A DNA stretch of 64,000 nucleotides from an uncultured Colwellia sp. (GTDB lineage: Bacteria; Pseudomonadota; Gammaproteobacteria; Enterobacterales; Alteromonadaceae), in the NCBI GenBank assembly GCA_913058245.1, contig CAJXQJ010000010.1:62001-126000 (forward strand), in the 5' to 3' direction. Made by a program: the position numbers and the translations under genes. Shown here one piece after another: positions 27,467-37,246 of the stretch. How positions within the stretch are numbered: position 1 is the stretch's first letter; every line of letters starts with the position of its first letter. The notes beneath the pieces were generated by a model. The model was not told where the DNA came from, made no database searches, and saw only the letters and a list, made by a program, of their open reading frames with translations.

Positions 27467-27512
27467 TCTTATTAATCATTATTTAACAGAAAATGTTTAA
27501 AAAGGAGAAAAC

Positions 27513-28112
27513 ATGGCCACTAACTTTTCGCAATCTAACATAAGCTTAACTGGTGAAAAGGTAATGTTAAAGCCTTTTCACGCAAGTTACGGTGACGAAT
27601 TGGTAGCGCTTGCTGAATTAACGAATATGTCTTCGCTTTGGTTTACGCAAGTGCCAAATAAAGCAACTATAGCGGATTATATCGAAACTGCTTTATTACA
27701 ACAAAGTGCCAATAGCGCTTTGCCTTTTGTTGTGATTAGTAAAGATAGCGGAAAAGTTATTGGTACAACTCGTATCTGTAATGCCGACTTTGTTCATCGG
27801 CGATTTGAAATTGGCTATACTTGGTATGGCGAAGATTTTCAAAAAACGGCTGTAAATACTGAGTGTAAATTATTGCTATTAACTTATATATTTGAAGAGC
27901 TTGATGCGATTGCTGTTGAGTTTCGTACCCATTGGCATAATCATAAGTCTCGAGCTGCCATAGCAAGGCTAGGTGCCAAGCAAGACGGAGTTTTGCGAAA
28001 CCACCGTATTCACCCAGACGGTGAACTGCGTGATACCGTCGTATTTTCTATTATCGCTAATGAATGGCCGACTGTGAAAAAATCGCTAAGCTATAAGTTG
28101 CTGACAAAATAA
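27513..28112 (+). CDS. GNAT N-acetyltransferase, RimJ/RimL type
   Basis: A 199-residue acetyl-CoA-dependent N-acetyltransferase. Blocks typical of the RimJ/RimL branch: VIGTTRICNADFVHRRFEIGYTWY divided over about 86-110, then AVEFRTHWHNHKSRAAIARLGAKQDGVLRNH, where N and R contact acetyl-CoA. The start is firm, with AAGGAG 7 bases before ATG. The acceptor is unknown. Convergent with fur across a bidirectional hairpin. Confidence 0.85.
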   Translation: MATNFSQSNISLTGEKVMLKPFHASYGDELVALAELTNMSSLWFTQVPNKATIADYIETALLQQSANSALPFVVISKDSGKVIGTTRICNADFVHRRFEIGYTWYGEDFQKTAVNTECKLLLLTYIFEELDAIAVEFRTHWHNHKSRAAIARLGAKQDGVLRNHRIHPDGELRDTVVFSIIANEWPTVKKSLSYKLLTK

Positions 28113-28113
28113 A

Positions 28114-28144
28114 AAAGCCCTCGCTAATTGCTTAGCTAGGGCTT
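28114..28144 (-). terminator. Terminator of fur
   Basis: On the minus strand AAGCCCT, an inner GCTAA/TTAGC pairing and AGGGCTT form a nearly continuous stem followed by TTTTATTTT. The stem could also end the convergent acetyltransferase gene. Confidence 0.7.
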
Positions 28145-28170
28145 AATAATATCTAGGTTATTCTTTACGA

Positions 28171-28614
28171 CTAGAGTTGTGATTTTCGGTATGCTTCACA
28201 TGCTTCTTCGTCTTCACATTCACCATATAAATATAAGCTGTGGTTAGTTAGCTTAATTTTATGTGACTTTGCAATGTCTTCTTGGCGTTGTTCAATAACA
28301 TCGTCTTCAAACTCAACAACCTTGCCACAATTTAGGCAAACTAAATGGTCGTGATGTTTTTTATGACTTAATTCAAAAACTGACTTACCACCTTCAAAAT
28401 GGTGACGAGTCACAATACCAGCATCATCAAATTGGTTTAAAACGCGGTAAACGGTTGCTAAGCCGATTTCTTCTTGCTGTTCGAGTAATATTTTATATAC
28501 ATCTTCCGCGCTGATGTGCTGATTGTTTGGATCTTGTAAAATCGCCAATATCTTAATGCGGGGCAGAGTAATTTTTAATCCGGCTCTTTTTAGTTCTTCA
28601 TTTTGTTCAGGCAT
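28171..28614 (-). CDS. fur: Ferric uptake regulator Fur
   Basis: This iron-dependent repressor of 147 residues has the winged-helix domain (about 1-84, with KITLPRIKILAIL and EEIGLATVYRVLNQF) and the dimerization/metal domain. Metal-binding residues are in HHFEGGKSVFELSHKKHHDH, CLNCG and the C-terminal GECEDEEAC. The order and spacing match canonical gammaproteobacterial Fur rather than Zur or PerR. In E. coli fur follows fldA; here fldA is about 4 kb away. The 214-base divergent region upstream should hold its promoter; no clear Fur box was identified there. Confidence 0.96.
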   Translation of the reverse strand: MPEQNEELKRAGLKITLPRIKILAILQDPNNQHISAEDVYKILLEQQEEIGLATVYRVLNQFDDAGIVTRHHFEGGKSVFELSHKKHHDHLVCLNCGKVVEFEDDVIEQRQEDIAKSHKIKLTNHSLYLYGECEDEEACEAYRKSQL

Positions 28615-28828
28615 TAATTTAAATCTCTGTATTGGGCTTTCAAATTATAGAAAATTATAGGTTGTTATGACCTTGGTGGAAAGCGATAGTTGCAACTGAT
28701 TATTAATTTCATTGGTTTTATTGCTTTAAATGGTCATAATATCACGACTGATCCGATGAGTTGGTGTTTATTAGACCACAATATTTTTGCGGGTACTTAC
28801 CTTTTTAGCTATTCAATAAGGAATGTTT

Positions 28829-29287
28829 ATGTTTAAAAGAGCTTGGCTATTGAAATTACTACTAAATATTTGGCCACCGTTTTGTTTCAGTGGCATTAAA
28901 GTTGTAAATTTGTCTGCAGATTTTAGAAATGCAAAAGTTCAGTTAAAACTTGGTATGCTCAATAGGAATGCCGTTGGTGTACATTTTGGTGGCTCATTGT
29001 TTGCAATGACAGACCCTTTTTATATGCTGATGATTTTGGCCTGCTTAGGAGATGAGTATATTGTATGGGATAAGTCTGCGGATATTGACTTTATTAAACC
29101 TGGTAAAGGCAAAGTAACCGCAGAGTTTATGATCACTGATGCTTTACTTAACGATATTATTGCTCACACCGCCCACGGTGAAAAATATCTGCCAGAGCTG
29201 CCTGTATTTGTTAAGAATGAACAAGGCGAAGTGGTGGCTAAGTTAAATCGAAAATTGTATATTCGTAAGAAAAAATCAGCACAATAA
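28829..29287 (+). CDS. DUF4442 domain hotdog-fold protein
   Basis: A 152-residue protein of the hotdog superfamily (thioesterase-like). The stretch NRNAVGVHFGGSLFAMTDPFYMLMI matches the DUF4442 core, where an N and an H take part in the active-site region of thioesterases, followed by the SADIDFIKPGKGKVTAEF strand pair. The substrate is unknown. I use ATG 28829, since AAGGA at 28818-28822 lies 6 bases upstream; ATG 28823 touches the ribosome-binding site. Confidence 0.8.
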   Translation: MFKRAWLLKLLLNIWPPFCFSGIKVVNLSADFRNAKVQLKLGMLNRNAVGVHFGGSLFAMTDPFYMLMILACLGDEYIVWDKSADIDFIKPGKGKVTAEFMITDALLNDIIAHTAHGEKYLPELPVFVKNEQGEVVAKLNRKLYIRKKKSAQ

Positions 29288-29376
29288 TTGAAGTAAAACA
29301 AACTTGTGTTCGGTATTTGGTATTACCTTAGTGTTTTTAAATATACTTATTCCATTTTAATCAGGACGATTTCATT

Positions 29377-30984
29377 ATGTTCGTACAATTATCTTTAGCA
29401 AAAAAAATTAACATTATTTTGGTTATTTTTGCCATTATCTTTTTAAGTACAACGGTTATTTTCTTTTGGTTTGATGAAAAAGCTTTGAGTGAAAAGTTTG
29501 TTAAACACAACCTCGAAAACTTGGCACTAAATTATTTTGATTCCGTTAACACTATGATGATAACCGGAACTGCAGCTAATCGAAAAATTGCTCAACAAAA
29601 AGCGCTTAGTCAAGAAGAAATAGTTGAAGCTCGTATTATTAGAGCGCCTGAATTAATTGAAACGTTCGGTAAAGGTTTTGACGACCAATCAGCTACTAAT
29701 GATTTTGAACGTAGCGGTTTAGTTGGTAATAAAGAATTTAAGCATGTAGTACAAGATGGCAAAAACATGATGAGCTTTATTATGCCAATTGTTGCAAAAA
29801 GTGATTACCGAGGCACTAATTGTTTAACTTGTCATCAGGTCGCTGAAAATGAAATTCTCGGTGCAGTTAAAATTACTTATGATTTAACGCTTGTTGATAA
29901 AGAAATTCATCAGTCAATTATTCAAGCTGGTTTATTACAACTTGTTATTACAGTGATATGTTTTGGCTTATTAAGCTTTATGTTTAGTAAACTAGTTATC
30001 GCTCGTTTACGTCGATTAAAGAGAACCATTAATGATGTTGAAGCCAACTTAGATCTCAATAAAACCATAAAAGTTAATTATGATGACGAGTTGGGAGCCG
30101 TGAGTATCGCGCTTAATAGTATGATGGATAAATTTAAAGTGAGCTTTTTATCTTTCTCAAGCGCTACGGAACAGTTAATTGGCTCAGCAAAAAATGTTGA
30201 TGAAATATCAACGTTAACCCGTGAAGCAGTGTTGAACCAGAAAAACGGTACTGATTCAGTTGCAGCTGCGATTAATGAGCTTGATGCCTCGGCTGATGAA
30301 GTACAAAGTAATACCGGCCTGGCTGCTGAGAAGTCAGTGCATGCAAGTGAAAGCGCCTCACAGGGGTTGGCTTTAGTTGATAGTGCAAAAAATGGCATTA
30401 ATCAGTTACGAGATCAAGTAGTAGAAAATACCGTAATGATCACCGAATTAAGCAATAAAACTAATGAAGTTGGTACGGTTTTGGAAGTTATCACCGGCAT
30501 TGCTGAACAGACTAACTTATTGGCACTTAATGCCGCTATTGAAGCTGCACGTGCGGGTGAGCAGGGCAGAGGCTTTGCGGTTGTTGCAGATGAAGTTAGA
30601 AGTTTAGCAACCCGTACTCGTGAGTCTATTGATCAAATTCAAAGTACCATAGGTAGTTTACAAGTTGATGCAAAACAAGCGGTAACTTCTATGAATGATG
30701 TTAGTGAACAGGCAAGCGAAAAAGCACAAGATGTTACTAATGTTGCTAGCCTGCTTGAAGGTATTGCTAACCAAATTAAAGAGTTGGATGAGTTAAACTG
30801 TCAAATTTCTGATGCGGCTAAGCAACAAAATATTGCAGCTGATGAAATTAATAAAAATGTAGTTGATATTAGCAATGTTGCTGAACAATCAAGTGAAGAT
30901 GCAATTAAAGGCAAGCAAATTAGCGAGGAATTACTAGAACTAGCCTATGAGCTAAATAGTCAGCTTTCTAAATTCAAATTATAA
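29377..30984 (+). CDS. Methyl-accepting chemotaxis protein with periplasmic CxxCH heme motif
   Basis: A 535-residue chemoreceptor. TM1 is at about 12-31 and TM2 at about 183-207; the periplasmic part between them resembles a DUF3365/Tll0287-like heme domain and contains CLTCH at 149-153, a c-type heme attachment motif. A HAMP segment (about 208-260) and the cytoplasmic signalling domain follow, with the hairpin tip [20 protein letters not shown]. Methylation-site helices flank the tip. It probably senses redox state or a gas ligand such as O2 or NO through heme and signals to CheA; this is inferred. Single gene, ended by a strong terminator. Confidence 0.9.
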   Translation: MFVQLSLAKKINIILVIFAIIFLSTTVIFFWFDEKALSEKFVKHNLENLALNYFDSVNTMMITGTAANRKIAQQKALSQEEIVEARIIRAPELIETFGKGFDDQSATNDFERSGLVGNKEFKHVVQDGKNMMSFIMPIVAKSDYRGTNCLTCHQVAENEILGAVKITYDLTLVDKEIHQSIIQAGLLQLVITVICFGLLSFMFSKLVIARLRRLKRTINDVEANLDLNKTIKVNYDDELGAVSIALNSMMDKFKVSFLSFSSATEQLIGSAKNVDEISTLTREAVLNQKNGTDSVAAAINELDASADEVQSNTGLAAEKSVHASESASQGLALVDSAKNGINQLRDQVVENTVMITELSNKTNEVGTVLEVITGIAEQTNLLALNAAIEAARAGEQGRGFAVVADEVRSLATRTRESIDQIQSTIGSLQVDAKQAVTSMNDVSEQASEKAQDVTNVASLLEGIANQIKELDELNCQISDAAKQQNIAADEINKNVVDISNVAEQSSEDAIKGKQISEELLELAYELNSQLSKFKL

Positions 30985-31012
30985 GTATATTTTTATCTAG
31001 TTAATCGTTTTT

Positions 31013-31039
31013 AAGGTCATGTGATACATGGCCTTTTTT
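31013..31039 (+). terminator. Terminator after the chemoreceptor gene
   Basis: AAGGTCATGT (31013-31022) pairs with ACATGGCCTT (31026-31035) with one T-G pair and a GAT loop, followed by T4. Confidence 0.85.
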
Positions 31040-31089
31040 ATAATTGAGTTGATTTATGATAGGTAATAAATTATTAGTGTAAAAATAAA

Positions 31090-31530
31090 ATGAAGAAAAA
31101 TACATACAAAATTCAATATGCCCCGCCTACAGTTTCAGATTTTATGGCGCTTCGTATGTCGATAGGCTGGGAAGTAATCGACTCTACTATGTCGAAGGCA
31201 AGTTTAGATAATTCTCTTTTTCATGTCACTGTGTACCAACAGTTGGCCCAATCAGAAATCTTAGTTGCGATGGGTCGTGTTATTGGCGATGGTGCAATGT
31301 ATTTTTACCTACAAGATATTATTGTTTTACCTGAGTTTCAGGGGCAAGGTCTTGGCCAATTAGTCATGAGCGAAATTGAGTCATATTTGACACAAACAGC
31401 TAAAAATGGCGCAACTATTGGGTTACTTGCGGCAAAAGGTAAGGAGAGTTTTTATCAGCGCTTTGGCTATATACAACGGCCAAATGAGCTATTAGGTAAT
31501 GGCATGTGTAAATTTATTCATGATGAATAA
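31090..31530 (+). CDS. GNAT N-acetyltransferase
   Basis: A 146-residue acetyltransferase of the GNAT fold. Motif A is clear: YLQDIIVLPEFQGQGLGQLVMSEIES (about 76-101), with QGQGLG as the acetyl-CoA pyrophosphate loop. The downstream GLLAAKGKESFYQRFGYIQRP is the usual end of the fold. The substrate is unknown. It lies between a terminator and a convergent solute-binding protein gene, so it is its own unit. Confidence 0.87.
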   Translation: MKKNTYKIQYAPPTVSDFMALRMSIGWEVIDSTMSKASLDNSLFHVTVYQQLAQSEILVAMGRVIGDGAMYFYLQDIIVLPEFQGQGLGQLVMSEIESYLTQTAKNGATIGLLAAKGKESFYQRFGYIQRPNELLGNGMCKFIHDE

Positions 31531-31546
31531 AGATTAATATAAAAGC

Positions 31547-32221
31547 TTATTCATTTTCAGCTAATGCCTTTAGCCTTAACTCAATGGCTTTAGATAATGC
31601 TGGTTGCAAATGTTGATGCTTTTTATTTATGACATGGTACGCCTGATATTGTCCTAAATTAAAGTGTGTAAATTTAACATCAGTGAAACTAGGTAATGCA
31701 TTGTTCCCAGTTGGTAATATGCCGTATTTTATACGACCATTTCTTATTAGCTGAGCTATTTTCGTATGGTTGTCGAATACCATCACTTGTGCTTTAAGCG
31801 CTATTTTCGGCATTCTATTTTCGGAACTTTTTAAAGAGACAATCGTAGTCGCAATAATATTATTTTGATCGGATAGTATTGATTCATTGCATATCTCAGA
31901 TTGAAAGCAGTAAAGGGTAATATTGGTGCTAACTAATGGGGGCTCAACGAGTATGATATTTTTGTGGATAAGAGTAACGGCCTTATAGCGAACAACATCG
32001 GCATCTGTTAATCCTTCACTCAACAGCTTTAACCCTTGCTCTGTACCTACCTGCGTAAATTTAACCTCGATTCCTATATCTTGGTATGACTTATAGATAA
32101 GGTCTTTATAAATAGCAGCAACTTTTGGATGGTCAATATGCCCAATTGTAAAACTGCTCTGTGTTGAAAGGGCTTCAAGAGAGGTTAATAACAGCAAGAA
32201 GGTTACTACAATTTTGCGCAT
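31547..32221 (-). CDS. Periplasmic solute-binding-like protein, single gene
   Basis: A 224-residue protein with a signal peptide (about 1-18, MRKIVVTFLLLLTSLEAL) and weak family 3 solute-binding features: an early strand FTIGHID, YQDIGIEVKFTQVGTEQGLKLLSEGLTDADV as the lobe-1 helix region, and a second-lobe NNALPSFTDVKF. Two cysteines (YCFQSEIC) may form a disulfide. No transporter genes are adjacent. It is shorter than most members of the family; the ligand and role are unknown. Confidence 0.6.
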   Translation of the reverse strand: MRKIVVTFLLLLTSLEALSTQSSFTIGHIDHPKVAAIYKDLIYKSYQDIGIEVKFTQVGTEQGLKLLSEGLTDADVVRYKAVTLIHKNIILVEPPLVSTNITLYCFQSEICNESILSDQNNIIATTIVSLKSSENRMPKIALKAQVMVFDNHTKIAQLIRNGRIKYGILPTGNNALPSFTDVKFTHFNLGQYQAYHVINKKHQHLQPALSKAIELRLKALAENE

Positions 32222-32395
32222 GCATTAGTCTTTTATTGGTAATTTTAAGCAATCGCTAACAATTGATTGCACATTAGTGATTCAATTGAAGTATAAACCA
32301 CATTAGCCACTTTACTGATTAATTACTATATGTTTATAAAAAAGTGGGATTTCCTGCAGGCATGGTGTTGGTTAGAAGATAGATTTTTAAATAGA

Positions 32396-32422
32396 AAAAA
32401 GCCAGCTAATTGCTGGCTTTTT
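32396..32422 (-). terminator. Terminator of the fldA unit
   Basis: AAAAAGCCAGC (32396-32406) pairs perfectly with GCTGGCTTTTT (32412-32422) around a 5-nt loop. On the minus strand it is followed by a T tract, 30 bases after the end of fldA. Confidence 0.85.
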
Positions 32423-32451
32423 CATACAAACTAAATGCAATTTTGCAAAAA

Positions 32452-32979
32452 TTAATCTTCTAATTCAGCTAAACACAGTTCGTCATAAATTTGTTTAACC
32501 CAAGCATCAACACGAGCTTCGGTTAATTCTGGTTGACGGTCTTCATCAACACATAAGCCAATAAATGTATTCTCGTCAATTAATGCTTTTGAGGCTTCAA
32601 ATTCATAGCCTTCAGTTGGCCAGTTACCTACAACAATGGCACCTTTTGATTCAACGATGTCACGTAGTGGTTCCATGGCATCACAGAAGTACTCAGCATA
32701 ATCTTCTTGATCGCCTAAACCGAAAATTGCTACTAACTTATCAGTGAAGTCTATTTCTTCTAGTTCAGGTAAAAAGTCATCCCAATCACATTGGTTTTCA
32801 CCGTAATACCAAGTAGGAATACCTAAAATTAGTAAATCAAACTCTGCGATTTCTTCCTTGGTGCTTTTGGCGATATCTTTAACATCAACTAGCTTTTTAC
32901 CCAATTTCTTTTGGATCATTTTGCCTACGGCTTCGGTGTTGCCTGTATCACTGCCGAAAAATAAACCTACAATTGCCAT
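32452..32979 (-). CDS. fldA: Long-chain flavodoxin FldA
   Basis: A 175-residue FMN protein that carries low-potential electrons for reductive enzymes. The phosphate loop is GSDTGNTEAVG (about 9-19); WYYGENQCDW (about 57-66) stacks on the flavin and ends the 50s loop; FGLGDQEDYAEYFCDA is the 90s loop. The 20-residue insertion that marks long-chain flavodoxins is present. It is the third gene of DUF2788-ybfE-fldA on the minus strand and is followed by a terminator. Confidence 0.95.
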   Translation of the reverse strand: MAIVGLFFGSDTGNTEAVGKMIQKKLGKKLVDVKDIAKSTKEEIAEFDLLILGIPTWYYGENQCDWDDFLPELEEIDFTDKLVAIFGLGDQEDYAEYFCDAMEPLRDIVESKGAIVVGNWPTEGYEFEASKALIDENTFIGLCVDEDRQPELTEARVDAWVKQIYDELCLAELED

Positions 32980-33001
32980 GAATCTAACCTTTTATATCTA
33001 A

Positions 33002-33289
33002 CTAAACTTTAATATTGTTGGTGTCGAGCGACTGTACTAATAGCGATTCTATTAATTCACTTCGACTAACACCCTTATCTTTTGCTAAAGCGTCCAAACG
33101 TTCAAAAACGTCTTGATGTAATTTAAACTCTACTCGCTTTAAGCCATTGTTCTTATCACGCTTTACTTGATTGCGTTTATTAATCTTAACTTGTACGCTG
33201 CGTGAATGCGGGTTGGTTTTTGGTCGACCCGGACGCTTTTCATCGCTAAATAAGTCAATGGTTGTTAAATCTGCTACTTCTTTTGCCAT
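33002..33289 (-). CDS. ybfE: YbfE-type LexA-regulated protein with ribbon-helix-helix segment
   Basis: A 95-residue basic protein. The C-terminal half, KRVEFKLHQDVFERLDALAK followed by GVSRSELIESLLVQSL, looks like a ribbon-helix-helix (CopG-like) DNA-binding fold; the N-terminal GRPKTNPHSRSVQVKINKR is the part that identifies YbfE. In E. coli ybfE is preceded by a LexA site; I did not find a clear SOS box here. It lies 22 bases before fldA and 12 bases after the DUF2788 gene, a conserved neighbourhood. Confidence 0.85.
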   Translation of the reverse strand: MAKEVADLTTIDLFSDEKRPGRPKTNPHSRSVQVKINKRNQVKRDKNNGLKRVEFKLHQDVFERLDALAKDKGVSRSELIESLLVQSLDTNNIKV

Positions 33290-33301
33290 CTTTCTACTTA
33301 C

Positions 33302-33523
33302 TTATCCAACACCTTGGCTTTCCCAAACAAACTGAATAACGCCTTTAGCAATAAATCCAGCACATCCTAAAAATAAAACAAAATAAACAACCATTTTGCC
33401 CATTTTAGGGACATCGTTCTTTTTCATTACATCATGGATTGATAACCCAATGAAAATAAAGATAAAAGCAAAAAATAAATTCAGCCCAATGGCTTCAACT
33501 AATTCAAAGTGTTCTGCTAACAT
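33302..33523 (-). CDS. DUF2788 family small membrane protein
   Basis: A 73-residue protein with two membrane helices (about 13-33 and 47-66) separated by SIHDVMKKNDVPKMGK. It matches the DUF2788 type that sits between ybfE and ybfF in Shewanella-like genomes. I prefer ATG 33523, with AGGG 6 bases upstream, over a TTG two codons earlier. The role is unknown. Confidence 0.75.
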   Translation of the reverse strand: MLAEHFELVEAIGLNLFFAFIFIFIGLSIHDVMKKNDVPKMGKMVVYFVLFLGCAGFIAKGVIQFVWESQGVG

Positions 33524-33732
33524 AATCAACCCTAAAATTTTCAGGGCGCACTATAGCATATCGTTGCTTTTAAACACATTAAATTTACATCTAGATAAAT
33601 GAGTTTATTGATATCACGCAACTGTTTTTTGCTTACTAGACCGAGTGTTCGATATTTTAAGTGTTTCGATTATACAAACTTTACTTGTTCAAAATTAGAA
33701 CTAGATCAATTAGTTTGTGGTAAAGCCGCAAT

Positions 33733-34497
33733 TTAGCATAAAAAGCTTTCAACGCTGCGATTAAAGGCTGCGGTTTTTTCGGCATGTAACCAATGCCCAG
33801 CACCTTGAATTACACGAGCGCGGCTTTGTGGAAATAAACGTAGAATCTCCGCTCTGTGCTCAGGTAAAATATAATCTGAATTTGCACCTTTAATAAACAA
33901 TGTTGGGCCATTATAACTTTTATCACCTTGATAGGTTTTCATAATGTTAGGGTAGTTACTTTCAATATTGTCAAGATTACATTTAAACGAAAACTGATTG
34001 TTGTTACTGGTTAAATTTCCCAATAGAAATTGACGAACACCAATCTCGTCAACATATTGAGCAAGTTGCTGGTCAGCATCTTTACGTTTGGTAACACGAT
34101 TAAAATCAATAGCTTTAAGGCCTGCAATAATTTTATTGTGATGAGGCGGATACTCAACTGGGGCAATATCAGCGACGATTAGCTTTTCAATTAATTCAGG
34201 CGCCGTTAATGCCAGCTCCATAGCTATTTTTCCACCCATAGAGTGCCCAAGTATGATGGCTTTTTCTATGGCTAGATGTTGCATTAACTCTACAATATCT
34301 TGTGCCATGGTAGGGTAATCCATGTGTTCATGATGAAATGAGTTGCCGTGATTACGTACATCAACACTAGTTACGCGATAATTTTCAGCAAGTTGTTTTG
34401 CCACCATATTTAGATTTTCTAAACGACCAAATAAGCCATGTATTAGAATAACGTTTTTGCCGTTACCAAGTTGTTGATAGTTTAATTGTGTCACCAT
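33733..34497 (-). CDS. ybfF: YbfF-type alpha/beta hydrolase (esterase)
   Basis: A 254-residue alpha/beta hydrolase. The oxyanion motif is VILIHGLFGRLENL; the nucleophile elbow is ILGHSMGGKIAMELAL (serine about 96); the acid and histidine are in NSDYILPEHR and GAGHWLHAEKT. YbfF of E. coli is an acyl-CoA esterase in vitro. The gene is divergent from seqA and separated from the DUF2788 gene by 203 bases, so it probably has its own promoter. Confidence 0.9.
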   Translation of the reverse strand: MVTQLNYQQLGNGKNVILIHGLFGRLENLNMVAKQLAENYRVTSVDVRNHGNSFHHEHMDYPTMAQDIVELMQHLAIEKAIILGHSMGGKIAMELALTAPELIEKLIVADIAPVEYPPHHNKIIAGLKAIDFNRVTKRKDADQQLAQYVDEIGVRQFLLGNLTSNNNQFSFKCNLDNIESNYPNIMKTYQGDKSYNGPTLFIKGANSDYILPEHRAEILRLFPQSRARVIQGAGHWLHAEKTAAFNRSVESFLC

Positions 34498-34743
34498 TGA
34501 TGGATATTACCTACTTGAATTGAAGATTTGCTTTGTACTAATTTTCATAGTCAGAAATTGTGCGGCTTTTTACTTTTTGATGCAAATTATAAAGTAATAT
34601 TAATCGTGACAGGATTTTCGTAATCGATGTTTTACAGCTGTATTTTAAAAAAAGTGCGAGCAATTGTTAATCCACTATAGAGACTTGCTATTAACGTAAG
34701 TATAATCTTGCCGCGATCTATAATAATTTTCCTAGGGTCATCA

Positions 34744-35304
34744 ATGAAAAACATCGAAATAGATGAAGAACTTTATCAGCACATTGCCTCAAATACTCAG
34801 TATATTGGCGAAAGTGCCTCGTCGATTTTACGTCGTCTAATTAACTTACCTGAACAAGCTAATGCCGAACCTGAGATTCAGCCAGTATCAGCATCAACTG
34901 CTGTTGCAGATGAATCACCAGAAGAAGATGTAGTTGATACAAAAGAGCCGGTAACAACAGATGTTGATGGCAGCGTATTTAATTATATTAATAAAGAAGA
35001 GTTGGCAATGCAGCGTGGCGCTGTGGGTCGTTTTTTATTAATTTTAGCTGCGCTTTATCGAGTTCATAATCAGCAGTTTTCTGCGGTTTATCAAATACGA
35101 GGTCGTGACCGATTATATTTTGCTGCTAGTGAAGCAGAATTAGCCGCGAGTGGCAGCAGCACGAAACCACGTCAAATTCCTGATAGCCCATATTGGGTGA
35201 TCACGAACTCTAATACCACCCGTAAGAAAATGATGCTGACAGAAGTAAGTCGAGCATTAGGGTATAACGAAGATGATGTCGAAAGTATTCGCGATTTATT
35301 ATAG
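34744..35304 (+). CDS. seqA: Negative modulator of replication initiation SeqA
   Basis: SeqA binds hemimethylated GATC sites and delays re-initiation at oriC. The N-terminal oligomerization domain, [15 protein letters not shown] then [13 protein letters not shown] (residues 3-35), and the C-terminal DNA-binding domain from about residue 75 ([19 protein letters not shown], ends at [11 protein letters not shown]) are both clear. The linker (about 37-75) is acidic and longer than in E. coli. ATG 34744 has AGGG 6 bases upstream; an in-frame codon at 34708 lacks one. It is followed 53 bases later by pgm, as in enterobacteria. Its presence implies Dam methylation in this organism. Confidence 0.95.
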   Translation: MKNIEIDEELYQHIASNTQYIGESASSILRRLINLPEQANAEPEIQPVSASTAVADESPEEDVVDTKEPVTTDVDGSVFNYINKEELAMQRGAVGRFLLILAALYRVHNQQFSAVYQIRGRDRLYFAASEAELAASGSSTKPRQIPDSPYWVITNSNTTRKKMMLTEVSRALGYNEDDVESIRDLL

Positions 35305-35357
35305 TAAGGCATTGCATCTCATGCGTGATCTACGTTTTTAAGCAACAAGGAATTTAC

Positions 35358-37004
35358 ATGACAATTCATCATCACGCTGGTAAGCCAGCAAGACCTGAAG
35401 ATAGAATTAATATTGGTCGTTTAGTTAGTGATTATTTTCTACAAACGCCTGATATTGGAATTGCCGAGCAGAAAGTTACTTTTGGTACATCAGGTCATCG
35501 AGGTAATGCCAGTAAATTGAGCTTTAATGAAAATCATATTGAAGCCATTTGTCAGGCCGTTGCTGAATATCGTCAGGCGCAAGGTTTTCAAGGGCCGCTA
35601 TATTTAGGCAAAGATACACACGCTTTATCTGAGCCTGCATTTGCATCGGCAATTTCGGTATTGATCGCTAACAACGTGCCTGTTGTTATTCAAGATGATG
35701 AAGGCTTTACGCCGACACCGGTTATTTCACGGTTGATCATTGCTCATAATAAAAAACTCCCTGCACAGGCCGATGGTTTGATCATTACACCATCGCATAA
35801 CCCACCAACAGATGGTGGTATTAAATATAACCCACCACATGGTGGCCCGGCAGAAGGCGCAATAACTAAAGTTATTGAACAACGTGCTAACGAAATTATT
35901 GCCAATAAACTTGTTGATGTTAAACGTGTTAATTATACGCAAGCGTTACAGTCACCAATACTGAAACGTGAAAATTTTATTGATTTCTATGTTAATGAAT
36001 TAAGCCAAGTTATTGATATGGAATCGATTGCTAAAGCAGGTGTTCATATTGGTGTTGACCCGCTTGGGGGCTCTGGTATTCATTACTGGCCGGTAATTGC
36101 AGAAAAGTATGGTTTAAAACTTGATGTCGTGAATCCTGTCGTCGATGCTAGCTTTGCTTTTATGCCGTTAGATAAAGATGGAAAAATTCGTATGGATTGT
36201 TCATCGCCTTATGCTATGTCGGGTTTGATTGCATTAAAAGATAAGTTTGATGTTGCTGTTGGGAATGATCCAGATTTTGATCGCCACGGTATTGTGACCA
36301 AATCTGGTGGGTTAATGAACCCAAATCATTACTTGGCTGTTGCTATTCACTATTTAATGACACACAGAAACTGGCCTTCAACGGCTAAAATTGGCAAAAC
36401 ACTGGTTTCAAGTTCAATGATTGATCGTGTTGCTAAGCTTATTGACCGCCCACTTTCTGAGGTGCCGGTTGGCTTTAAGTGGTTTGTTGATGGCTTACAC
36501 GACTCAAGTTATGCCTTTGGTGGCGAAGAAAGTGCTGGCGCGTCATTTATTGCTCGTGACGGTAGTTGCTGGACCACAGATAAAGACGGCTTTGTAATGA
36601 CCTTACTTGCAGCTGAAATGATTGCAGTAACAGGTAAAGACCCTTATCAGTTATATCAAGAATTAGTGCAGCAGTTAGGTGAACCATGTTATGGGCGTGT
36701 TGAAGCTGTGGCTAATCTTCAGCAAAAGCAAGTACTAACATCTTTGACGCCTGACGCGATAACCACTCAAATGCTGGCAGGTGAGAAAATCACGCAAATA
36801 TTGTCGCACGCACCAGGTAATGCTGCTGCTATTGGCGGTATTAAAGTGTGTACTGAAAACGGCTGGTTTGCAGCTCGTCCATCTGGTACTGAAGATATTT
36901 ATAAAATATATGCTGAGAGCTTTATTGATGAAGAGCATTTACAGCATATTATCGATGATGCTCAACAGTTGGTTAGCGCAGCTTTTGTTGCTGCGGGTTT
37001 GTAA
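35358..37004 (+). CDS. pgm: Phosphoglucomutase (alpha-D-glucose phosphate-specific)
   Basis: This enzyme interconverts glucose 1-phosphate and glucose 6-phosphate. It has 548 residues and four domains. The active-site serine is S146 in LIITPSHNPPTDGG; the magnesium loop is VGNDPDFDRHG; the sugar-binding loop is GGEESAGASF; the phosphate-binding loop is ARPSGTEDIYK. The N-terminus MTIHHHAGKPARPEDRINIG is like the E. coli protein. ATG 35358 has AAGGA 5 bases upstream. seqA-pgm linkage is conserved. Confidence 0.96.
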   Translation: MTIHHHAGKPARPEDRINIGRLVSDYFLQTPDIGIAEQKVTFGTSGHRGNASKLSFNENHIEAICQAVAEYRQAQGFQGPLYLGKDTHALSEPAFASAISVLIANNVPVVIQDDEGFTPTPVISRLIIAHNKKLPAQADGLIITPSHNPPTDGGIKYNPPHGGPAEGAITKVIEQRANEIIANKLVDVKRVNYTQALQSPILKRENFIDFYVNELSQVIDMESIAKAGVHIGVDPLGGSGIHYWPVIAEKYGLKLDVVNPVVDASFAFMPLDKDGKIRMDCSSPYAMSGLIALKDKFDVAVGNDPDFDRHGIVTKSGGLMNPNHYLAVAIHYLMTHRNWPSTAKIGKTLVSSSMIDRVAKLIDRPLSEVPVGFKWFVDGLHDSSYAFGGEESAGASFIARDGSCWTTDKDGFVMTLLAAEMIAVTGKDPYQLYQELVQQLGEPCYGRVEAVANLQQKQVLTSLTPDAITTQMLAGEKITQILSHAPGNAAAIGGIKVCTENGWFAARPSGTEDIYKIYAESFIDEEHLQHIIDDAQQLVSAAFVAAGL

Positions 37005-37086
37005 TCTTCCTTGCTGATGCTATAGCTAAGTTATAGCAAAACCATTGAAAAATCCGTTACAGAATAAATCGCTATGTTAATTTAAG

Positions 37087-37113
37087 AAAAGGTGCCTTAG
37101 GGTACCTTTTTTG
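37087..37113 (+). terminator. Terminator after pgm
   Basis: AAAAGGTGCC (37087-37096) pairs with GGTACCTTTT (37101-37110) through one G-T pair and a TTAG loop, then more T residues. Confidence 0.85.
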
Positions 37114-37246
37114 TTACTTTTATTTGGACAATTATTGGTGCTAGAAAGTCAAGTAGCTGGTAAATTACTGTTATTGGAGAAAGCTATTTTCAATAAGAAA
37201 CAATCTTCAATGATAAACAACTTTAGTTTATTAAAAAGGTAATCAC

